Below are positions 54,781 through 63,495 of a stretch of 64,000 bases of DNA, in pieces. The DNA is taken from assembly GCF_900095855.1 (NCBI RefSeq), contig NZ_FMIY01000002.1:363322-427321 (forward strand), given 5' to 3'. A program made the translations under genes and the position numbers. The notes under the pieces were generated by a model. That model was not told the origin of the DNA. It was given only the letters and a program-made list of their open reading frames with translations, and did no database searches. The stretch comes from Megasphaera coli (lineage in GTDB: Bacteria; Bacillota; Negativicutes; Veillonellales; Megasphaeraceae). How positions within the stretch are numbered: position 1 is the first letter of the stretch; every line of letters begins with the position of its first letter.

Positions 54781-55657
54781 TTTGGGAATCGTCACATCCT
54801 ATTCGTTTGTCATCGTATCGGCAGGTACGCTGCTCTTGGCCATGGCTGCGGGCGCAGTCGGCTGCATCAGTGTACTTAAGGGTGAATCGCTTATCGGTGA
54901 CGCCATCGGGCACTCGTCCTTTCCCGGTGTCGTCCTCGCCTTTATGTGTTTTATGCAGCGCAGCCCTCTCTTATTGATGATCGGCGCCATTTGCTCCGGC
55001 AGTGTCGCCTTTATGCTCATTCAGTCCGTAAAAGCCAATTCCAAGGTGGAACTCGATGCGATTTTAGCCGTCGTCTTATCGACCTTTTTCGGACTCGGCA
55101 TGGTTCTGAAAAGCTATATTCAAGGCAACCCGGACTACGGCAGAGCCTCGCAGGCAGGTTTACAGCGGTATATTTTCGGCCAGGCCGCTTATATTATGCA
55201 GGAAGACGTGCAAATCATACTGGTCGTAGCCGCAGGCGCTTTGGCGCTGTTGCTGTTATTCTATAAGGAAATAAAAATATTCGTCTTTGACCGGGAGTAT
55301 GCAAAGGTTATGGGCGTTCATACGGGAGCAATGTACGCTATTACTGTCGTTATGACGATGAGCCTTATCGCAACGGGACTGAAACTGGTCGGCGCCATAC
55401 TGATTGCGTCTCTTTTGATTATTCCCGCCATTACGGCGCTGCAGTGGAGCAATCACTTCAGCAGGGTTATGTTGGTTGCCGCCGCCACAGGCGGTGTATC
55501 GGCAGTCTTGGGAACCTATATTTCCACCGTCTATGACGGTATGTCGACGGGTCCCGTAATTATCACGGTCATGAGCCTGTTCGCCTTCGCTTCGCTCATC
55601 ATCGGGCCGCACGGTATGATTGCGAATATGCGTATTAGAGAGAGGATAAAACAATGA
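54773..55657 (+). CDS. Metal ABC transporter permease 1
   Basis: The 294-residue ABC-3 family permease has about eight membrane segments and the typical 'GCISVLKGESLIGDAIGHSS' opening, plus 'FDREYAKVMGVHTGAMYAIT' and 'GLKLVGAILIASLLIIPA'. It overlaps its neighbours by 8 and 4 bases, so the subunits are translationally coupled. Confidence 0.94.
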   Translation: MPDLGIVTSYSFVIVSAGTLLLAMAAGAVGCISVLKGESLIGDAIGHSSFPGVVLAFMCFMQRSPLLLMIGAICSGSVAFMLIQSVKANSKVELDAILAVVLSTFFGLGMVLKSYIQGNPDYGRASQAGLQRYIFGQAAYIMQEDVQIILVVAAGALALLLLFYKEIKIFVFDREYAKVMGVHTGAMYAITVVMTMSLIATGLKLVGAILIASLLIIPAITALQWSNHFSRVMLVAAATGGVSAVLGTYISTVYDGMSTGPVIITVMSLFAFASLIIGPHGMIANMRIRERIKQ

Positions 55658-56796
55658 CGGGCGGAGAATTATGGAGTTATATCCTGTTGTCCAAAGACGC
55701 CTTATGGGTTCTGCTGAGCACGTCCGTAACCTGCGGGGTACTCGGCTCTTTTTTAGTGCTCCGTAAGCTTTCCATGCTTGCCGACGCCATCTCCCATTCG
55801 GTTCTGCTCGGCATTGTAGTGGCCTTCTTTATCGCAAAAAGCCTCAATTCGCCGCTCCTCATCATCGGTGCCGCCGTATTCGGCGTTCTGACGGTATTGG
55901 CTGTGGAACTTCTGTCCGATACGGGACTCGTGCGCAATGACGACGCCGTAGGCATCGTGTTTCCCCTGTTTTTTGCGGTAGCCGTCATCTTAATCACAAA
56001 ATATGCCCGCAATGTACATTTGGACACGGATATGGTCCTCATGGGAGAAGTCATCATGGCACCCCTATACCGAATGAATATCTTCGGCATCTCCATACCG
56101 AAGGCACTGGTACAAATGGGTATTCTCTTTGCCGTCAACACGGCATTCATCGTTACCTTTTTCAAAGAACTCAAGGTAACGGCCTTTGATAAAAACTTTG
56201 CCGTAACCGTCGGTTTTTCTTCATCCATTCTCTATTACGCTCTCATGACGCTGACCTCACTTACGGCCGTAGCGGCCTTTGACGCCGTCGGAGCCATACT
56301 GGTCGTGAGCTTTTTAATAGCTCCCGGCGCATGTGCGTACCTGGTGGCAAAAGATTTGCGGAACATGCTGCTTATCAGTGCCGCCTATGCCGCAGTAAAT
56401 TCCCTCGTCGGCTACGTACTCGCTCTTTATTGGCAAGTATCCATGTCCGGCATGACGGCAACGGTTGCCGGCGTGACCTTTATACTCACGTTCCTGCTTA
56501 ACCGGGATGGACTTATTACGAAAATCATTCTGCGCAGGAGGCGAAAAAATCAATTTTTCCTCGATTTGATGACCATGCATATCGGCAACCACATGGAGGA
56601 TGACGATGCGAAACTGGAGCTGGGCTTTGAAACTATCCAAAATCATTTGAACTGGAAAAAAGAAAATATACGTAAACGTGCCGATAAGTTGATACAATGT
56701 GGTATAATCTATACAGATGATACTGCAGGGATTTACAGGCTGACTGATAAGGGCTTGCAGAAATATCACGAAATCAAATCAAATTACGGGATGTAA
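55654..56796 (+). CDS. Metal ABC transporter permease 2 with C-terminal winged-helix-like extension
   Basis: The 380-residue protein is an ABC-3 permease (about residues 1-290; 'LGSFLVLRKLSMLADAISHS', 'DAVGAILVVSFLIAPGACAY') with an extra cytoplasmic C-terminal part of about 90 residues. The extension reads like a winged helix ('NHLNWKKENIRKRADKLIQC', then 'YRLTDKGLQKYHEI'). Some manganese permeases carry such extensions; the role is unknown but metal sensing or regulation is conceivable. It ends 5 bases before the repressor gene. Confidence 0.9.
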   Translation: MTGGELWSYILLSKDALWVLLSTSVTCGVLGSFLVLRKLSMLADAISHSVLLGIVVAFFIAKSLNSPLLIIGAAVFGVLTVLAVELLSDTGLVRNDDAVGIVFPLFFAVAVILITKYARNVHLDTDMVLMGEVIMAPLYRMNIFGISIPKALVQMGILFAVNTAFIVTFFKELKVTAFDKNFAVTVGFSSSILYYALMTLTSLTAVAAFDAVGAILVVSFLIAPGACAYLVAKDLRNMLLISAAYAAVNSLVGYVLALYWQVSMSGMTATVAGVTFILTFLLNRDGLITKIILRRRRKNQFFLDLMTMHIGNHMEDDDAKLELGFETIQNHLNWKKENIRKRADKLIQCGIIYTDDTAGIYRLTDKGLQKYHEIKSNYGM

Positions 56797-56801
56797 TACG
56801 G

Positions 56802-57236
56802 ATGAACTCGAGCAGAGAAGATTATTTGCAGGCAATCTACCGATTATCGCAGCAAAAGGGTTATACGAATAATAAGAGTATTGCCGCATACCTGGATATT
56901 TCTAAAGCTTCCGTCAGCGAAATGATGCACAAGCTCATTGCCGATGATATGGTCGTTGTACGGGGCACGCAAATCCGCCTGTCCCCGGCCGGCCGGGAAC
57001 AGGCGGAGAAACTCCTGTCCAGCCATCGGCTGTGGGAGTACTTCCTTTCCAATATCCTCGGTATGGACAAAGCGGAAATACACGAGCAGGCGGATCTTTT
57101 GGAACATGCGACGGGAGATGCCCTGCGCAAGGCATTGAATGAATTTTTGAGTTATCCTACAAAGAGCCCGAAGGGAAAGGCTATATACGAGAACCTGGAA
57201 GAAAAAGAAAAACTCGCCGATGAGGCGGATACATAA
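56802..57236 (+). CDS. mntR: DtxR/MntR-family metal-dependent repressor
   Basis: The 144-residue protein has an N-terminal winged helix ('SREDYLQAIYRLSQQKGYTN', 'ISKASVSEMMHKLIADDMVV') and a metal-binding dimerisation domain ('SSHRLWEYFLSNILGM', 'HEQADLLEHATGD'), without the SH3-like third domain of DtxR; length matches MntR. Aligned by eye to Bacillus MntR, ligands D8, H77, E102 and H103 are kept, while E11 is Gln and E99 is Asp. It probably represses the upstream operon through the operator at 53054. Confidence 0.9.
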   Translation: MNSSREDYLQAIYRLSQQKGYTNNKSIAAYLDISKASVSEMMHKLIADDMVVVRGTQIRLSPAGREQAEKLLSSHRLWEYFLSNILGMDKAEIHEQADLLEHATGDALRKALNEFLSYPTKSPKGKAIYENLEEKEKLADEADT

Positions 57237-57278
57237 AAATCGAGCTGTAAGAGCAAAAACTCTGCGGCTCGATTTTTG
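57235..57278 (+). terminator. Terminator of the metal transporter operon
   Basis: A 13-bp stem (57235-57247 with 57265-57277, one G-U pair) ends in TTTTT; the loop contains a small GAG/CTC inner stem. The A-rich 5' side could also stop minus-strand transcription. Confidence 0.88.
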
Positions 57279-57333
57279 TTGAGTAAGAACTTATATTAAA
57301 TTTAGATTTTTAGATTTCTATAAGCAAAATTTA

Positions 57334-57687
57334 TTAATATCCGTAGATAGATTCGTAAACTGCTTCTCCCATAGAGTCGGGAATGATTGGTTGCCAATCC
57401 GGATAACTGTATGAATAACTGTAGGTGCAGTTGCCATTTTTGTCATATTCGGCAGCGGATAAGAGCGCCCATTTTTTATAGAGATGAGTGTATATGGAGT
57501 ATTGGAGAGAATAGCTTCCATCGGGATGAACTATTTTCCCCAAAACTATTGCAGCTTTGGAATTTTTTATGACAGAAGCATTATCTATAAAATATTGCGA
57601 ACCATTCTGAGCCGCCCCTACCCAATACCAATTTGCAGCAAATGAAGGAAAAGAGCATGACATGAGTAGTAATAATGCGATAATCAT
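57334..57687 (-). CDS. Small secreted protein with disrupted translation start
   Basis: The 117-residue frame starts at ATG 57687 (MIIALLLLMSCSFPSFA, then mature ANWYWVG...). It looks like a signal peptide without its basic n-region. Ten bases upstream an ATG at 57697 has a well-placed AAGGAG (57707-57712) but is out of frame because of an A8 run; with seven A residues it would read MKKMIIALLLL. The mature part ('SQYFIDNASVIKNSKAAIVL', 'SAAEYDKNGNCTYSYSYSY') resembles small surface proteins of the adhesin E type, at low certainty. Confidence 0.6.
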   Translation of the reverse strand: MIIALLLLMSCSFPSFAANWYWVGAAQNGSQYFIDNASVIKNSKAAIVLGKIVHPDGSYSLQYSIYTHLYKKWALLSAAEYDKNGNCTYSYSYSYPDWQPIIPDSMGEAVYESIYGY

Positions 57688-57832
57688 TTTTTTTCATAAT
57701 GTTAATCTCCTTCTGTCTTTTATAGTTATATCGGTCTTTTTAAATTAAAGAAATATTACAATAATATAATAAATACAAACATATTATATATAAATTACAA
57801 GTTATTAACAAGATATTATTTTATCATTGTAT

Positions 57833-57851
57833 AAACACAAGTTATGTGTTT
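57833..57851. promoter_or_regulatory. Inverted repeat in the AT-rich spacer upstream of topA
   Basis: AAACACA (57833-57839) and TGTGTTT (57845-57851) form a 7-bp inverted repeat with a 5-base spacer. The spacer 57728-57957 is visibly very AT-rich, holds TATAAT matches at 57861-57866 and 57895-57900, and no gene. Which of these drives topA cannot be decided by eye. Confidence 0.3.
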
Positions 57852-57957
57852 GTGGGATATTATAATGGTCAATATATATTGTTGCTGGTGTGCATATAAT
57901 AGTGTATTATTTAGAACGAAACGATTTTAGTGTGTTTTTCAGTTAGGATGAGTTGAG

Positions 57958-60219
57958 ATGTTGGAATTTCCTATTAAAAGAAGTATTACCATTGATGATA
58001 CAAAGAAGAAGAGCCGCAAGAAGAGCGGTGACGGGAAGCCCGTCATTACGGGGAGTGTTAATTTGCCTGTGCGGGAACCGCTGAAGAAACTGGATCCCTT
58101 GCCGAAGAATGCAAAGAATCTCGTTATTGTCGAATCGCCGGCCAAGGCACGGACGATTGAAAAGTTCCTCGGCAAGGACTATAAAGTTCTTGCCAGCCGC
58201 GGTCATCTGCGCGACTTGCCGCGCAATCAGTTCGGCGTCGATTTACAGCACGATTTTACGCCCGTGTACATCGATATGTATGACAAGCGTAAGGTTATTG
58301 ATGAATTGCGCGATGAGTTTGTCCGCTCCAAAAATATATATCTTGCGACTGACCCGGATCGTGAGGGTGAAGCTATTTCCTGGCATTTGGCTCACATTTT
58401 GGAAATGAATCCGGAAGAGCCGTGCCGCGTCATGTTTCACGAGATCACGAAAAATGCCGTCAATGAGGGCCTTAAAAAGCCCGAGCCCATTGACCTGAAA
58501 CGGGTCGACGCACAGCAGGCACGGCGTATTTTGGACCGCATTGTGGGCTATCAATTAAGCCCCCTCTTGTGGAAGAAGGTTTGTAAAGGCCTCAGCGCAG
58601 GACGCGTCCAGTCCGTGGCGGTGCGGCTCATTTGCGAACGGGAAGAAGAGATCGCCGCCTTTGTGCCGGAAGAATATTGGACGCTTGCAGCCGTATATAA
58701 GGCGGAAGACGGAGCTACGTTGAAAGCGGAGCTGGCGAAGGTAAACGGAAAAAAAGCCAAGCTTGCCACCCGGGAAGAGGCCGAAGTCGTTCAGAAGGCT
58801 CTCGAATGGGAAAAAAACGGCCTTACGCAGGATGCGGATCGCGTGACCAAGGTGGAAAAGCGGAAGCGCAAGCGCATGCCCCAGCCGCCTTTTACGACGT
58901 CGACCATGCAGCAGGAAAGCGTGGGCAAGCTTAACTTCGGCGCCAAGAAGACGATGATGCTGGCCCAGCAGTTATATGAAGGCCTCGATATCGGCGACAG
59001 AGGGCAAGTAGGTCTCATTACATATATGCGTACGGACTCGACGCGCATTAACGGTGATATGATCAAGAGCGCCCGCGAGTATATCGGACGAACATACGGC
59101 AAGGAATACATTCCCTCAAAAGCGCACGTGTATAAGTCAAAAGCTTCCAGCCAGGACGCGCACGAAGCCGTTCGCCCGACATCTCTCGAATTGACGCCCC
59201 AAACGGTGGCATCCTTCTTGACGCGTGATCAGCTGCGTCTGTATACGCTTATTTGGAATCGTTTTCTTGCCAGCCAGATGACGCCTGTAGAAACGGAGCA
59301 CGTGTCCGTTACCGTAGAAAGCGGTACCTATGAACTCAAGGCCGCAGGCTATACGGTTCTCTTCAAGGGATTTACGGAGCTTTACGAAGAAGCGAAAAAA
59401 GAAAATGACGCCCAAGTCCTGCCGGCTATTGCCGAAGGTACGGTTGTCCATAATAGGGGAATTGAAAAGACGCAGCACTTTACGCAGCCGCCGCCGCGGT
59501 ATACGGAAGCGAGCCTGATCAGGACGCTTGAAGAAAAAGGTATCGGCCGTCCCAGCACATATGCACCCATTATGGATACGATTAAGAACCGCAACTACGT
59601 GGAAAAGAAAGACAAGCAGTTTATTCCCACCGAGCTCGGTGTCATTACGGTCAAACTGTTGAAGGATTACTTTGAAGGCATTATTAACGTCGACTTTACG
59701 GCGCATATGGAAGAAGCCCTCGACGGTATTGAACAGGGCAGCGACACGTATACGCACGTACTGCATGAGTTTTACGATGTATTTCGGCCCGAACTGGAGC
59801 ATGCCGAAAGCAGTATGGAAAAGGTGACCGTTGCCGGCCAGGATTCGGGACAGGTCTGCGAACGGTGCGGCGCGCCTATGGTCTATAAATTCGGGCGCTT
59901 CGGCAAGTTTTTGGCCTGTTCCAACTTCCCCGAATGCCGCAATACGAAGGCTATCGTCGAAGATACGGGCATTACGTGTCCCCGGTGCGGTGAAGGGCAC
60001 CTGATCAAGCGGAAATCGAAGCGTGGCCGCCAGTTTTACGGCTGCGACCGGTATCCGGAATGCGATTTCGTGCTTTGGAACGAGCCTGTCGATAAAAAAT
60101 GCGGCCTCTGCGGCAGTATCATGACGGTGAAACATTATAAGAACGGACAAGACAAGCTCTTTTGCAGCAACGCGGAATGTGAAAACCATAAAAAAGGTGA
60201 AACAGTAAATGAAGACTAG
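57958..60219 (+). CDS. topA: DNA topoisomerase I (type IA)
   Basis: The 753-residue enzyme relaxes negative supercoils. A basic N-terminal extension of about 50 residues (rich in KKKSRKKS) precedes the Toprim domain ('[19 protein letters not shown]', '[16 protein letters not shown]'). The catalytic tyrosine is Tyr356 in '[13 protein letters not shown]'. Three C-terminal Cys4 zinc ribbons begin at 'CERCGAPM', 'CPRCGEGH' and 'CGLCGSIM'. The ribosome binding site is weak (AGGA at 10 bases). It overlaps trmFO by 11 bases. Confidence 0.96.
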   Translation: MLEFPIKRSITIDDTKKKSRKKSGDGKPVITGSVNLPVREPLKKLDPLPKNAKNLVIVESPAKARTIEKFLGKDYKVLASRGHLRDLPRNQFGVDLQHDFTPVYIDMYDKRKVIDELRDEFVRSKNIYLATDPDREGEAISWHLAHILEMNPEEPCRVMFHEITKNAVNEGLKKPEPIDLKRVDAQQARRILDRIVGYQLSPLLWKKVCKGLSAGRVQSVAVRLICEREEEIAAFVPEEYWTLAAVYKAEDGATLKAELAKVNGKKAKLATREEAEVVQKALEWEKNGLTQDADRVTKVEKRKRKRMPQPPFTTSTMQQESVGKLNFGAKKTMMLAQQLYEGLDIGDRGQVGLITYMRTDSTRINGDMIKSAREYIGRTYGKEYIPSKAHVYKSKASSQDAHEAVRPTSLELTPQTVASFLTRDQLRLYTLIWNRFLASQMTPVETEHVSVTVESGTYELKAAGYTVLFKGFTELYEEAKKENDAQVLPAIAEGTVVHNRGIEKTQHFTQPPPRYTEASLIRTLEEKGIGRPSTYAPIMDTIKNRNYVEKKDKQFIPTELGVITVKLLKDYFEGIINVDFTAHMEEALDGIEQGSDTYTHVLHEFYDVFRPELEHAESSMEKVTVAGQDSGQVCERCGAPMVYKFGRFGKFLACSNFPECRNTKAIVEDTGITCPRCGEGHLIKRKSKRGRQFYGCDRYPECDFVLWNEPVDKKCGLCGSIMTVKHYKNGQDKLFCSNAECENHKKGETVNED

Positions 60220-61522
60220 CGTACTCGTCATCGGTGCAGGATTGTCCGGTGCCGAAGCGGCATGGCAGCTTGCTTGCCGCAGTGTTCCCGTGGAACTCGT
60301 CGAAATGCGCCCGGCCAAGCGTTCGCCGGCTCATCATACGGATTTGTTTGCCGAGCTCGTGTGCAGCAACTCTCTGCGTGCCGCCAATATTGAAAATGCC
60401 GTGGGCTTACTGAAGGAAGAAATGCGCCGCCTCGGTTCGCTCATTATGGAGGCCGCCGATGCGCATCGTGTACCGGCAGGCGGAGCGCTGGCCGTCGACC
60501 GCATTCCCTTCAGTGAATATGTAACGGAAAAATTAAAAAATCATCCTCTCGTTACGGTGCGGGAAGAAGAAGTGACCACACTGCCTGAAGACCGCATCTG
60601 TATCGTCGCGACGGGGCCGCTTACAAGTGATGCGCTGTCCGCATATATCGGCATGCTGACGGGGAAGAAATACTTCCACTTCCACGATGCGGCGGCACCT
60701 ATCGTCACCGTCGATTCCCTCGACATGACCAAGGTCTATCGGGCGGCACGTTACGGCAAGGGCGGCGCCGATTATTTAAATTGCCCCTTGACGAAAGAAG
60801 AATACGCAACATTTTGGCAGGCCCTGACGACGGCCGAATGCGCGGAGCTCCATGAGTTCGAAAAAGACGACACCGTATTTGAAGGCTGTATGCCCGTGGA
60901 AGTCATGGGCGGCCGCGGCATCGACACGCTTCGTTACGGTCCGATGAAGCCGGTCGGATTGGAACTTCCCGGTACGGACACTGTCCCTTATGCGGTCGTC
61001 CAGCTCCGTCAGGACAACGGCAGCGCTACCCTCTACAATATGGTCGGTTTTCAGACGCATTTGAAGTTCCCCGAACAAAAACGGGTGTTCTCCATGATTC
61101 CCGGCTTGGAGCAGGCCGAATTTGTGCGTTACGGCGTAATGCACCGTAATTCATATATCAATTCGCCGGAACTTCTCTTGCCGACGCTTCAATACAGGCG
61201 AAGAGGCTCCCTCTTTTTTGCCGGTCAGCTGACCGGTGTGGAGGGGTACTTGGAATCGGCGTCTATGGGCCTTCTGGCGGGCATAAATGCGGCTCGTCTT
61301 TGGAACGATAACGATTGCCTGACCTTTTCGGGACGTACGGCTATAGGTGCCTTAAGTCGCTATATTTCGACGGGGCCCAACGATAATTTCCAGCCTATGA
61401 ATGTCAATTTCGGTATTATGGAGCCTTGGGGGAATACAAAGCGCATGAAGAAGAAAGAAAAAAATGCGGCCCTCGCACAAAGGGCCCTGGCAGAGATTGA
61501 AGAAATGAAGGAGCTGTTATGA
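60209..61522 (+). CDS. trmFO: tRNA (uracil-54-C5)-methyltransferase TrmFO, folate/FAD-dependent
   Basis: The 437-residue flavoprotein makes m5U54 (ribothymidine) in tRNA using methylene-tetrahydrofolate. It has the FAD Rossmann motif '[16 protein letters not shown]' at residues 6-21, '[20 protein letters not shown]', '[20 protein letters not shown]' and '[19 protein letters not shown]'. It lies between topA and hslV, the standard Firmicute position of gid/trmFO, and overlaps hslV by four bases. Confidence 0.97.
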   Translation: MKTSVLVIGAGLSGAEAAWQLACRSVPVELVEMRPAKRSPAHHTDLFAELVCSNSLRAANIENAVGLLKEEMRRLGSLIMEAADAHRVPAGGALAVDRIPFSEYVTEKLKNHPLVTVREEEVTTLPEDRICIVATGPLTSDALSAYIGMLTGKKYFHFHDAAAPIVTVDSLDMTKVYRAARYGKGGADYLNCPLTKEEYATFWQALTTAECAELHEFEKDDTVFEGCMPVEVMGGRGIDTLRYGPMKPVGLELPGTDTVPYAVVQLRQDNGSATLYNMVGFQTHLKFPEQKRVFSMIPGLEQAEFVRYGVMHRNSYINSPELLLPTLQYRRRGSLFFAGQLTGVEGYLESASMGLLAGINAARLWNDNDCLTFSGRTAIGALSRYISTGPNDNFQPMNVNFGIMEPWGNTKRMKKKEKNAALAQRALAEIEEMKELL

Positions 61523-62061
61523 TGGATACAGGTTTTCACGCGACGACGATCGTTGCCGTGCAAAAAGACGGCAAGACCGCCATTGCCGGTGACGGGCAGG
61601 TTACGCTCGGTAATTCCGTTATTATGAAGGCGACGGCACAAAAGGTGCGGCGTCTCTATCAGGGAAAGATTATCAGCGGTTTTGCCGGCTCCGTTGCCGA
61701 CGCTTTTTCCCTTTTTGACCGTTTTGAGGCAAAGCTGAACGAGCACAACGGCAATCTCGTGCGCAGTGCCGTCGAACTTGCCAAGGACTGGCGGAGCGAT
61801 AAGGTGCTGCACAAGTTGGAAGCCCTGCTTCTCGTGGCCGACGGTGAACGGATTCTTCTCGTTTCCGGTACAGGTGAGGTCATTGAGCCGGACGACGGCA
61901 TTTCAGCTATCGGCTCGGGCGGCATGTACGCCTTGGCGGCGGCGCGGGCCCTGCAGCAAAATACGGAATTGTCCGCTCGGGAAATTGCGGAAAGGGCTTT
62001 GCACATTGCTGCGGATATTTGCGTATATACGAATCACAACGTAATTGTGGAAGAAATTTAG
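61519..62061 (+). CDS. hslV: ATP-dependent protease proteolytic subunit HslV
   Basis: The 180-residue protein is the threonine-protease core of the HslVU complex. The catalytic Thr follows a short propeptide (MMDTGFHA, then [20 protein letters not shown]); '[20 protein letters not shown]' and '[14 protein letters not shown]' are conserved. The ATG at 61519 overlaps the trmFO stop; the next codon is also ATG. The unfoldase hslU is directly downstream. Confidence 0.97.
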   Translation: MMDTGFHATTIVAVQKDGKTAIAGDGQVTLGNSVIMKATAQKVRRLYQGKIISGFAGSVADAFSLFDRFEAKLNEHNGNLVRSAVELAKDWRSDKVLHKLEALLLVADGERILLVSGTGEVIEPDDGISAIGSGGMYALAAARALQQNTELSAREIAERALHIAADICVYTNHNVIVEEI

Positions 62062-62081
62062 AAACGGGGAATTCAGATATA

Positions 62082-63488
62082 ATGACACAGGAACAAGATT
62101 TAACACCTAAACAAATTGTGGCGGAACTGGATAGATACATTGTCGGCCAGGACGACGCGAAGCGTTCCGTTGCCATTGCCCTGCGAAATCGGTGGCGCCG
62201 CAAAAAGCTGGGCACCGACATGCAGAAGGAAATCATTCCCAAGAACATCCTTCTCATCGGGCCGACGGGTGTCGGCAAGACGGAAATTGCCAGACGCTTG
62301 GCCGGCCTTGCCGGCGCACCGTTTATCAAGGTGGAAGCGACGAAGTATACGGAAGTGGGCTATGTGGGCCGCGATGTGGAACAGATGATTCGCGATCTCG
62401 TGACCAACGCTATTCGCATGGTGCAGGAGCGGGAAAGCCGCCGCTTTGAAGCACGGGCGGAAGAAGAAGCGAACAAACGCATCCTTCAGGTTTTCTGGCC
62501 GAAGAAGGAAGCCGTAAAAGAAGCCGTTACGGATCCGATGGGTTTTCTCTTCGGCAGCGGTGAAGAAACGGCAAAGAAAGAAGATCGTGAGGAAGCGCCG
62601 GAACCGGGTTCGGAAAAACGGAAGAAGGTGTTGGAGCAAATTGTCTCTCATGCTTGGGATGAGCGGGAAATTGAAGTGGAAGTGACTGAAGCGGATCGGG
62701 CCGTCCAGGGCATATTGACAGGCAGTTCAACGGAAGAACTGACCAATAATTTTCAGGAAATGCTCGGCAACCTCGTACCCAAGAAAAAGCGGAAAAAGAA
62801 GATGACCGTTGCGAAGGCACGGGAAATTTTTAAAGAAGAAGAACTGGGCAAGTTTCTCGACATGGATATCATCGTTGAAAAGGCCGTTCAGGCTGCGGAA
62901 GAATCGGGCATCGTTTTTATTGACGAGTTTGATAAGATTGCCGAAAAAGGCAGAACGAGCGGCCCCGATGTTTCGCGTGAAGGCGTACAGCGCGATATAC
63001 TGCCTATTGTCGAAGGGGCGACGGTAAATACGAAGTACGGGCCCGTGAAGACGGATCATATCCTCTTTATTGCAGCCGGCGCCTTTCACGTTTCCAAGCC
63101 GTCCGATCTTATTCCCGAGCTGCAGGGGCGCTTTCCCATTCGCGTGGAATTACAGTCGCTTACGGTCGACGACTTCAAACGGATTCTAACGGAGCCGAGC
63201 CAATCGCTTATCAAGCAGTACACGGCTCTTCTCAGCGCTGACGGCATGGAATTGGAATTTACGGCCGACGGCATCGGCACGATTGCCGAATATGCCCACC
63301 GCGTCAATTCGGAAACGGAAAACATCGGTGCCCGCCGGCTTCATACAATTTTGGAAAAAATCTTGGAAGACATTGCCTTCAACGCACCTGACGCGGACGA
63401 AAAACACATTGTCGTCAACCAGGCATTTGTAACGGACAAACTGAGCGAAGTCGTGCAGAATGTCGACTTGAGCCGCTACATCTTATAG
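62082..63488 (+). CDS. hslU: ATP-dependent protease ATPase subunit HslU
   Basis: The 468-residue AAA+ unfoldase feeds substrates to HslV. It shows 'TPKQIVAELDRYIVGQDDAK', Walker A GPTGVGKT at residues 60-67, the 'YTEVGYVGRDVEQMIRDL' pore region, a charged I-domain insertion, Walker B 'IVFIDEFDKI' and the C-terminal ending 'DLSRYIL' that docks into HslV. The start at 62082 gives the conserved MTQEQDLTP opening; a frame start at 62019 lies in hslV. Confidence 0.97.
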   Translation: MTQEQDLTPKQIVAELDRYIVGQDDAKRSVAIALRNRWRRKKLGTDMQKEIIPKNILLIGPTGVGKTEIARRLAGLAGAPFIKVEATKYTEVGYVGRDVEQMIRDLVTNAIRMVQERESRRFEARAEEEANKRILQVFWPKKEAVKEAVTDPMGFLFGSGEETAKKEDREEAPEPGSEKRKKVLEQIVSHAWDEREIEVEVTEADRAVQGILTGSSTEELTNNFQEMLGNLVPKKKRKKKMTVAKAREIFKEEELGKFLDMDIIVEKAVQAAEESGIVFIDEFDKIAEKGRTSGPDVSREGVQRDILPIVEGATVNTKYGPVKTDHILFIAAGAFHVSKPSDLIPELQGRFPIRVELQSLTVDDFKRILTEPSQSLIKQYTALLSADGMELEFTADGIGTIAEYAHRVNSETENIGARRLHTILEKILEDIAFNAPDADEKHIVVNQAFVTDKLSEVVQNVDLSRYIL

Positions 63489-63495
63489 GAGATAT

